From positions 89,645,350 through 89,709,349 of the forward strand of contig NC_035433.2 of NCBI RefSeq assembly GCF_002127325.2: a DNA stretch of 64,000 nt, read 5' to 3'. The position numbers were made by a program, and so were the translations under genes. Source of the DNA: Helianthus annuus (taxonomy: Eukaryota; Streptophyta; Magnoliopsida; Asterales; Asteraceae). Of the stretch, positions 55,865 through 64,000 are shown piece by piece; position 1 is the stretch's first letter; each line of letters starts with the position of its first letter. Below the pieces are notes generated by a model. It searched no databases. It was not told the DNA's origin and saw nothing but the letters and a program-made list of their open reading frames with translations.

Positions 55865-56195
55865 CCATTGGGCTATAGCCCAGTGGCCAGCAACAACGAC
55901 GGATAGTCCCGCCCTCTTGCGAGAGGTCACCGGTTCGATCCTGAGGAGCGCCCGAGTTTTCTATTACAGTGCATTTACTCCGGATAGTGTCTGCTATTGC
56001 GGAGGGTGCAACTCCTGTCAAGTGGCAGGGGGCTGGAAATTTTCTCGGGGAACGCCTAGCCAAACTCTAATGCACCGAGCGCGGGCCCGGTTAAGACAAC
56101 GTAAGCCTTGGTTGCGGGAGTGGGGCGGTGGTAGCTACCAATATGGTAGTGAGCGGCCTTGCCGTCTGTTGTGAAAGTCGCCGTTCAAAAAAAAA
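55865..56195 (+). mobile_element. tRNA-derived SINE with 16-bp target duplication
   Basis: Starts 'ccattgggctatagcccag'. Pol III A box TAGCCCAGTGGC at 55,876-55,887 and B box GGTTCGATCCT at 55,932-55,942. A ~230-bp GC-richer body follows and ends in a run of A. It is flanked by a perfect direct repeat AAAATAAATAAGGAAA (55,849-55,864 and 56,196-56,211). Length (~330 bp), promoter spacing and poly(A) fit a plant SINE moved by LINE proteins. It is much more GC-rich than its surroundings and not a functional tRNA gene. Confidence 0.92.
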
Positions 56196-57678
56196 AAAAT
56201 AAATAAGGAAAAAAAAATAAATAAGTGACATGATGACATACGTTACTTTTATATATTTGTATTTTCTTTCAATTTCCGATCAATCTTCGCACTCATCGGT
56301 TTGTGATATTTGGACCTATCTTTTAAAGGCGTTTTTGTCCTTAATTGCTTCAAGCCGAGTCTGCCTCTCGGCCGAGTCGGATAATTATTCTTTCATAATT
56401 ATTGTTTTATTATTGAATTCATGAGACGACCCATAACATAGTGGATGACATGACTGAAATGAGTGTGGCTTCGAACGAACTTGACTATGCGCCGCTGGGA
56501 CCTTGTTACCATAAGTGATTTAGGAGGTGTTATCACATCAGTTATAGAATCTAGCAGAATTGACGCATCTACCTTAGTTAACACCTCGTGATTTCTTAGA
56601 ATTATAGCATTTGGTCATGATTCATTTGTCATTACTTTGCTTCCTTACAATTTGGATATGTCATTGAGATGCATAATGGGAGGACCATTAGGGCACTGAT
56701 GTAAGGTGATTGACAATTACGGTCATGAACGTAATTGTGAATTACAGGTACATACGTGCACTTTTAGATTCTTGTTATGTAGATTAGTGCTTATCTGAAT
56801 CTATTTACGTTTTAGTTCTCTGGATCCCGATTTGTTTGATTTTGGTTTGATCACATCTAAGTTTAATTTGATTCAGTCCCCGTTTATCTTGTCATGTTGG
56901 TAACTCCGTATTATTTAATTAGTGTATGATACACCGTATGCGATCTGAAGTCAGTTCCGTATGTGTTAGATGCCTTAGACACTCACTTATCTTCGAAAAT
57001 CTATAGAATATAAATCATAAACTAATAATAATAATACTAACAGTAAGTCAGTATTACTATCATCATCGTTGACAATATAGTATTTATATACTAGCTTCCG
57101 CTAAACACTACTAGTGTATAAACTTTTATTAGTAACATATGAATTTGAATGACTTAGAACTTAAAATATAGAATATTAAACAATCCTACCTTTTGAATAA
57201 TCTAATATTTACTTTGAACTTTGGATTTGAATTAATAGATGTGTTACCGTAACATGTAGTTTTTGGTATAGCATTAATTCCGATCGACAGAAATTATTTT
57301 AAGAGGTGTGTATTGTAATATCATGAAAAAAATTAATCTTAGAGTAGTAAAAGTAATGTTAGAAAACAATATTATATACATTGAAAAAAAATTAATTTTG
57401 TATATGATCTATTAGTGATTTAATTAATTTGTTATATAAATGTATTTTATGTTATCCAAACCTATTTGTACCTTGATGTACCGCATTTGTAATTATCTAA
57501 ACAAACCATGTTCGAGTCCGAATTTTGATATGTCATCTAATATTTAAGATATGGAGTTTTAAATCTTGAATCATATGTCTTGGTATCTCGTGACATGGAC
57601 ACGAGATATTTGTAAATGTTCTATAAGGTAATTTACTTATCAATTTTGAGGACAAAATTTTTTTTAGTGGGGTAGAAT

Positions 57679-57778
57679 TGTAACATATGAAATTCGAAAA
57701 TCCTTAAATATTAACCCATTATAAATTAACAACATTGTGGTGCATAGTTAAGTTGTATTCTCTGTTTAGGGAGTTTTT

Positions 57779-57835
<57 letters not shown>

Positions 57836-58172
57836 CACTTTTAACCCAAAGCTTCTTTGGTTATTTTACTTTTAACCCAAAAGCTTTCTATCTTTACCAA
57901 TTTAACCTGACAACTTTTTTTTTTACTTTCAACTTTGGTACCCTGCACTTTTCATAATTCGCAAAGTATTTGTTTTACGTTTTGTTCTAAATTTTGCAAG
58001 TTAACACAACGCAACACTTGTGTGTGGTTCAACGTTTTTACGTTTTGTTTTACGCTTCATTCTAACTTTTGCGAGTTAATATTACGCAATGTGCGTGTGT
58101 GGTTCAACGTTTTTAGGGCCGTCTATTTTTCCCGTTTGATAGGTTTATCGTGACGCGCGGGTCCTAATTGTC
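57679..58172 (+). repeat. element F 3' LTR, first part
   Basis: Matches 41,547-42,065, including (TA)n (57,785-57,830) and the 'gacgcgcgggtc' motif. It is interrupted at 58,173 by element E; the remainder is outside the window. Confidence 0.88.
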
Positions 58173-60590
58173 TGTCACACCCCAACCGATGGCGGAAACA
58201 TCGGGATGAGACGAAGTGTGTATAGATTGCTAGAGACATCATAACACTATGTGACAATATTTAATTAAATTCAAATTTCATTTGAAAACTAAATTGTCAT
58301 ACAAGATTCAAAAGAAATAACAACATTGTTTCATAGCATAACATAACAAACAAACAAAAGATAGATTAATCTAGGTGTGTATCTAGTCCACCCTAAATCT
58401 TGTTTCGTCTTGCATATCATCTCAATAATTAACCTGCAACATGTATTAAAATAAAGTTCAATGCAAAAGCAAAGGCGAGTATACAAGTTTGACTACATAG
58501 CATAATAGAATAAAACTCATATCCAACATGTTACTAAATGAATAAATTTACTAGCAATGCAATTTTTGGCGTACAATATGATCAAACCCAAGAATACAAC
58601 GCATACAATAGCCTAATCCCAATAGTTTAGCGGGGTGGTAATGTTTAACTTAACAATACCCAATAGAATAGCGGGCGGGGCGTTAATCCTATAGCGCTAT
58701 AATTGTTAAGGTGGGCTAGCAAAGTTAATGAGCATATAACGTTCCAAATCGTTCATAGAGCATACAAGCATAGCAAATATCCACAATAGTTTCATGTCAC
58801 GTTCATAGATAGAGTATGTTTTGTTTAAGCATAAAAGTTGTTTTGAATAGGTATACATGTTGCATCCCAAAGTTTAAAGGGGAAAAAGGGATCGAGTATA
58901 CTCACGGTTTACAAGTCTTGACTTGGAAGTTCCGAGAGTAAGTTTGGTGGATGATTTAGCTTGGAGCACCTAGTCCTTCTACACGAGGAAACGTAGGTGT
59001 GTGAGTTTGGCGTTTACGGAAGATTAAGAATATGGAAATAACTTAGTATAACGAAAGTATATGTGTATGTGAAAATAATCATCTTTTAGACTTTATAACC
59101 ATCATATGACACTAGGTAACCAATATGGTTATTTAATGTTTTTCATGGGTAGTGAACCCATTAGAATCATATTAAGGTTTAGGTCTTGGATGATATTCTA
59201 CTTCTTTAACATGTAAACACAAGTTTAACATCAAAGGTTCGAATGAGTATATGCTTATACTTAGGCTAAATATTACATATTATTTAGGTCCAATATTTCA
59301 AGTAGGAGGTAGAAGATTAAATCTCCATTTAGGCACCTCTTAGTTACAAGGATGTCATGTATGGGGTAGGAAGACTAAGCTTCCATTTAGACGAGTATGT
59401 AAGATAAACTAACTAATAGAAATCATCAAATCATGTGAGGATTGTATGTTTGGACAACCCATGTTGTTCCATAATCACTCATGTATCAAAGTCTAAGTTT
59501 GACATGACTTGTGGGTTAAAACCCTAATCAAAACACCAAGTTTATGAAGTTTAATCCTCTGATTTTGAGTGTCTCAACCATGTTTTTAAGCTTACCCAAC
59601 CATAGGAGAGGTTGTAAGCATTAGGACATTGGTGTGAGATGTGTTAGACACAAGTTGGATAAGAAATAACAAGTTGTCGATTAATAATAAACAAAACAGA
59701 AAGTTTCAGTCCATTTTAGGGCAAATCCAAACATGATTCTTCCAAGGAAAAACCAAGGATTCAAACCCAAGGACATAACAAAGCAATAGGAAGAAGAACC
59801 AAGTGATTTGGTTGAGAAATGAGCAAGTTACACTCACTTTTGTGAAGATACAAGAATCTGTCCAAAACTCAGATTTACTGCAGATTAGAGAGTAGTTTAG
59901 TGAAGATTTAGGAGTTGTGAAAGTGTCAAATGGGTTGGAGAAGCTGGGTATTTATAATGGAGGAGTTATAAGATGATTGGAGGTGATTAGAGGTGGATTA
60001 AAGGTGATTGGGTGGGTTAGATTAATGGGATTTCGTGCACAAAGCTGGAAGAAACACACATTCTGCCGAAACAAGGGGCTCGCGTGACGCCAAGCCCCCT
60101 CGCGTCACGCGGCGGGTATGGTTTCCAGATCTTTCGTTTTGTTACACTTAGGCCCCTGAAGTTTATATTTAATCCCTTTTGGTGCTAACTTGAGAGTTTA
60201 GGGACTTGTTTTGATATAAAAGCATAGTATAAGGTGAAATCAAGTAAGACGATCAAAATCAAAGTATAATTAGGCGTATAAATGTCATAACCAAGTATCG
60301 TTCTCGTTCAAAACACGTTCAATGCATAAGTTTAGTTTAATTACAAGTTTAGCACATAGTTTCCAAGAATAACGTTCAAGCACAAATTGATTCACTAATC
60401 GAACATACGAGCATAATTAGAGTGCGTACAACAATAATGTAACAAAATACAAGTTTCATTAATGATCCAAGTCTCGGTTTGATAATGATTACAATGAAAG
60501 GAAACGATTACAAGAATACAAGGTTTCCAAAAATAGAAATACGAACAGAACTTTCTATAAATGGAAAGTACAAAAGAGCCGGGCGTTACA
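58173..60590 (-). repeat. element E 3' LTR
   Basis: Sense TATA box TATAAATACCC at about 59,946-59,956. Candidate leader intron 58,905 down to 58,434 (CC/GTGAGT donor, TTGCAG/GTT acceptor). A 12-bp palindrome TATAGCGCTATA lies at about 58,690. The GC-rich 'gacgcc...gcgtcacgcgg' dyad near 60,085-60,115 lies in U3. Confidence 0.88.
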
Positions 60591-60626
60591 GTCTCCCCTC
60601 CTTTAGGAAATTTCGTCCCGAAATTT
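60591..60626 (-). other. element E polypurine tract and hairpin
   Basis: Sense hairpin AAATTTCG-GGA-CGAAATTT (60,608-60,626) directly followed by CCTAAAGGAGGGGAGAC and the LTR start. Confidence 0.85.
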
Positions 60627-61816
60627 AGGAAGACGTAGGGAAAAGATGAGGATACTTTGACTTCATATCCTTTTTGAGTTCCCAAGTAAATTCGGCGCCA
60701 CGTTTTCCTTCCCATCTAACCTTGACGATAGGAATCTTACTGCGCCTTAGTAACTTGACTTGCTGGTCCACGATTTCTACCGGTTTTTCCACGAAATGCA
60801 TAGTATCGTTGATTTGAAGATCTTCGAGAGGAACTTGAAGTCCTTCATCAGCGAGACATTTCTTTAGGTTAGAGACGTGGAACGTTGGATGAACATTGTT
60901 GAGCTCTTGAGGTAAGTCGAGTCGATAAGCCACCTTACCAATCCTTTCGAGTATCTTGAAAGGACCAACATAGCGAGGGGCAAGTTTTCCCTTTTTACCA
61001 AAACGAACCACTCCTTTCCAAGGAGACACCTTGAGTAGGACATGGTCCCCAACGTCGAATTCCATAGGTTTGCGTCCCTTGTCTGCGTAGCTCTTTTGAC
61101 GATTTCGAGCCTTGAGTAGATTGTCACGGATTTGGAGAATCTTATCCGTTGCTTCTTGTATGATCTCAGGGCCAGTAAAATGTTTGTCACCAATCTCGTG
61201 CCAGCTTAAAGGAGATCGGCATTTGCGACCATACAATGCCTCGAAAGGAGCCATTTGAATACTGGAGTGATAGCTATTGTTATACGAGAACTCGATCAAA
61301 GGTAAATGCACATCCCAACTACCACCAAAGTCGATGACACAAGAACGGAGCATGTCCTCTAGGGTTTGGATAGTACGTTCAGTCTGTCCATCCGTTTGAG
61401 GATGAAAAGCCGTACTAAGATTCAAATGAGTACCCATAGCGGACTGAAAAGTTTGCCAGAGACACGAAGTAAATCGACCATCACGATCAGAAATGATGTC
61501 GAGAGGAACACCATGATGGCGTATGACTTCATTGGTATAGACACGAACAAGTCGTTCAACCTTGAAATCCTCGCGAAATGGGAATGAATTGTGCGGACTT
61601 AGTCAAACGATCAATGACTACCCAAATGCTATCGTAACCAGAAGGCGTACGTGGGAGTTTAGTTATGAAGTCCATCGCAATGCTATCCCATTTCCAAACG
61701 GGAATTTCGGGTTGTTCGAGTAGGCCAGAGGTCGTTGGTGCTCGGCTTTGACTTTCGAACAGGTAAGACACTTGGAAACGTACACAGCAATGTCTCTTTT
61801 CATACCAGGCCACCAA
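60625..61816 (-). pseudogene. element E integrase core, C-terminus and chromodomain
   Basis: Two frames joined by a 1-nt shift near 61,575. The first carries [10 protein letters not shown] with the first catalytic Asp (61,660 area). The second carries the DRD-containing stretch (no shift there but no start codon either), E in [42 protein letters not shown] and the chromodomain (VKVRWEGKRGAEFTWE). It ends KYPHLFPTSS at 60,625, so the stop overlaps the hairpin by 2 bp. The chromodomain end is intact here, unlike element A. Confidence 0.88.
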
Positions 61817-62673
61817 TAGGATGCACGTAGATTATGGTACATCTTGTCAGCGCCAGGGTGAATTGAGTACCTAGATTTGTGTGCTTCGTTCATGATAAGG
61901 TCACGAAGATTGTCACGATCTGGTATCCAAACGCGATCGCAACAATAGAGGAGACCATCAGGTTTTGAAACGAGTTGACTTTCAGATGCTCCACGTATTT
62001 CTACAGCCATGGAACCTTCATTGATAGAGGAGTACTGCGCTTCACGAATGAGATTGTGAAGATCGCTCGAGATATGAAAACAACGAATGACATCTACATG
62101 AGCCTTACGACTAAGTGCATCGGCCACGACATTCGCCTTACCAGGATGGTAGCGAATCTCGCAGTCGTAGTCGTTGAGTAATTCCACCCAACGTCGCTGT
62201 CGCATGTTGAGTTCTTTTTGGTCAAAGATGTGTTGTAGGCTCTTATGGTCAGTGAAAACCACACACTTAGTACCATATAGGTAGTGTCGCCAAATCTTTA
62301 ACGCAAAAACAACTGCGCCAAGCTCGAGGTCGTGGGTAGTATAATTCTTCTCATGTATTTTGAGTTGACGAGAGGCGTAAGCGATGACTTTGTCTCGTTG
62401 CATGAGCACACAACCAAGACCACGATTCGATGCATCACAATACACCACGAAATCATCATTCCCATCAGGGAGAGCGAGGATAGGAGCGTTGCAAAGCAAG
62501 TCCTTGAGAGTTTGAAAAGATTCCTCTTGCTCAGGACCCCAAGCAAAAGGTTTCTCTTTTTGAGTCAACGAAGTGAGAGGAATGGCGATTTTTGAAAAAT
62601 TCGAGATGAATCGACGGTAATAACCCGCCAATCCTAAGAAAGAACGGATTTCAGAAGGAGATTTAGGCGCGGT
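61730..62673 (-). pseudogene. element E RT end, RNase H, integrase zinc finger
   Basis: Starts after the TGA at 62,674 (where relatives have Trp in the KNW block). It contains [45 protein letters not shown], the HHCC finger HKSRYSIHPG ... [11 protein letters not shown], and ends at a 1-nt loss near 61,729 just after the finger. Each segment is well conserved, implying recent decay. Confidence 0.88.
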
Positions 62674-63993
62674 TCAATTCTTCACGGCTTCGATTTTTGA
62701 AGGGTCGACATGGATTCCTTTTTCACTAACAACGTGCCCAAGGAATTGAACTTCTTTGATCCAAAACTCGCATTTAGAAAACTTAGCATATAAACGTTCA
62801 ACACGCAAAAGTTTAAGTATAAGGCGAAGATGACGCTCGTGATCGGCTCGAGATTTAGAATAAATGAGAATATCATCAATGAAGACGATCACAAAGCGAT
62901 CCAAGTATGGTTTACAAATACGATTCATGAGATCCATGAACACAGCGGGCGCGTTGATCAAGCCAAAAGGCATGACCACAAACTCGTAATGTCCATAGCG
63001 AGTGCGAAAAGCGGTTTTGGGAACGTCCTCTTCGAGGACTCGAAGTTGGTGATAACCAGAACGAAGATCGATTTTGGAGAAACAGGTAGCGCCTTGAAGT
63101 TGATCAAAGAGGTCGTCGATACGCGGGAGAGGATAGCGATTCTTAACGGTGAGTTTGTTGAGCTCACGATAGTCGATACACATGCGGAAAGAACCATCTT
63201 TCTTTTTAACGAAGAGCACAGGAGCACCCCAAGGAGAGGTACTTGGACGAATGAAACCTTTATCGAGGAGTTCTTGAAGCTGAGAAGACAATTCTTGCAT
63301 CTCGGAAGGTGCAAGACGATAAGGAGCCTTGGCAACAGGAGTCACACCAGGTACGAGGTCAATACGAAAATCAACAGATCGAGGAGGAGGAGGACCGGGT
63401 AGATCTTCAGGAAAGACGTCAGAGAAGTCGCGCACCACCGGAACATCACTTAAACTTTTTCCCTTGCCCTTTTCTTCCACAACGTGCGCTAAAAAGGCAA
63501 AGTACTGTTTGCGTAAGTACTTGTTCGCTTGGGTGCTGGACATCAACTTTAGTCCCCTAGAAGGTCGGTCTCCATAAACGTGCAAAACGTCACCAGATGG
63601 AAGAGGTAAGCGAACGAATTTCTCGTGACAGGCGATTTCAGCATGATTCTTTTGGAGCCAATCCATGCCTATGATGACGTCGAAACTACCCAATTGCATG
63701 GGTATGAGATCAATAGAGAAAGCATGCTCGTTAAGAGTAAGACGACAATCGAGGAGAATGGAATCGACTAAGATGGACTTGCCATTGGCGACTTCAACGG
63801 AAAACGACTTAGGTAGCTTAGAGCGTGTGCAATTTAACAATGATTCGAATTCTAAGGACACAAAGCTTTTGTCCGCCTTTGATACTGGTGCGGAACGAGA
63901 CGGGCTTGCGTGTTTCAACCTTAGAGTCGACGGAAGGGTGAGGAGTTTCAGAGGCACGAATCTCGGAAATGACCTTTGGAACGACGCGAGCAA
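62674..63993 (-). pseudogene. element E protease remainder and reverse transcriptase
   Basis: The first ~45 codons are in a shifted or rearranged frame. From [12 protein letters not shown] the protease continues to [12 protein letters not shown] has [43 protein letters not shown] and the FIDD box (~62,865-62,885). The protease active-site bases (FDTGA) are not found in the sense frame. Instead the same bases occur in reverse orientation at about 63,878-63,894. The frame ends at the TGA at 62,674. Confidence 0.87.
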
Positions 63994-64000
63994 ATTGATC

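Larger units (their letters stand above)
55048..57678 (+). mobile_element. element F internal region, no visible coding (LARD-like)
   Basis: Begins with the primer site TGGTATCAGAGC at 55,052-55,063 and ends with the purine tract AGTGGGGTAGAAT before the 3' LTR at 57,679. The hairpin AATTTTG-AGGA-CAAAATT lies at 57,642-57,659. In between, no Gag or Pol motif is recognisable in any frame. The largest inclusions are poly(T)/TTTTA at 55,375-55,430, (TA)n at 55,588-55,652 and a SINE. The LTRs plus priming sites suggest an element copied by proteins from relatives. Heavy decay of a former coding region is the alternative. Confidence 0.7.
58173..64000 (-). mobile_element. element E: gypsy chromovirus, right side outside window
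   Basis: Minus-strand element inserted in element F's 3' LTR. The 3' LTR is 58,173-60,590 (2,418 bp; sense start TGTAACG, end GTGTGACA). Inside it come the purine tract and pol reading toward protease at the window edge. The 5' LTR, leader and gag are not seen. At least one nonsense change and two frameshifts make it defective. Confidence 0.9.

Noticed and set aside
55865..55960. Possible tRNA gene from A and B boxes
   Set aside because: The sequence cannot fold a full cloverleaf with acceptor stem, continues into a SINE body with A-tail and has target duplications.
1..64000. A new cellular defence, toxin or biosynthetic system
   Set aside because: No protein family outside retrotransposon Gag/Pol was recognisable. 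Novelty here lies in element structure and regulation.

Overview
This window is repeat-dense plant nuclear DNA. It is a nest of Ty3/gypsy chromovirus LTR retrotransposons, with Helitron termini, a tRNA-derived SINE, fold-back (MITE-like) elements, a satellite-like array and long (TA)n runs. The evidence is plant-type: primer sites matching initiator tRNA-Met (TGGTATCAGAGC), Pol ending in a chromodomain, LTRs of 1.4-2.7 kb (most like the Tekay/Del lineage), Helitron ends of TCTATACTATA and hairpin-CTAG type, and very AT-rich spacers. An Asteraceae-like dicot fits best, but that is inference. No complete cellular gene is visible. The best cellular candidate is a broken minus-strand gene fragment around element A.

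Layout. 1-3.9 kb: AT-rich spacer with two long inverted-repeat elements and a pair of GAGCCGAGC-type repeats. 3,903-13,018: element A, a complete minus-strand gypsy element (LTRs ~1.48 kb, TSD AACAC) with four coding lesions and two extra ORFs between primer site and gag. 13.0-18.8 kb: exon-like fragments, GGTACC-rich repeats, a Helitron 3' end, a ~78-bp tandem array, a TA microsatellite and a second fold-back element. 18,838-41,546: element C, a decayed plus-strand gypsy element arranged LTR-internal-LTR-internal. Its upstream unit is split by element B (24,104-30,486, minus) and by a solo LTR of family F (31,884-34,540). Its downstream unit carries family F at exactly the same site. 41,547 to beyond the window: element F, an LTR element with no visible coding capacity. 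Its 5' LTR is broken by element G (43,460-53,385, plus, nearly intact) and a ~1.4-kb inversion. Its interior (55,048-57,678) holds a SINE, and its 3' LTR is split by element E (58,173 to past the end, minus).

Inferred order of events: C inserted and decayed; F inserted into C's pol (TSD TATGG); an unequal exchange duplicated the LTR-internal unit of C; F in the upstream unit was reduced to a solo LTR; B landed in the upstream unit (its empty site is preserved at ~40,074 in the downstream unit); G and E landed in the downstream F copy. LTR pairs differ, by hand count, at about 16 sites in A, a handful outside the minisatellite in B, and about 9 in G, so all three are recent.

Most worth following up: (1) an accessory ORF upstream of gag conserved between A and B; (2) an in-frame 87-bp intron in gag of G; (3) splice-site pairs at equivalent LTR positions in several families; (4) a hairpin with compensatory base changes next to the polypurine tract in every element where that end is visible; (5) a young element B that kept gag and the accessory ORF but lost most of pol, so probably moved in trans.
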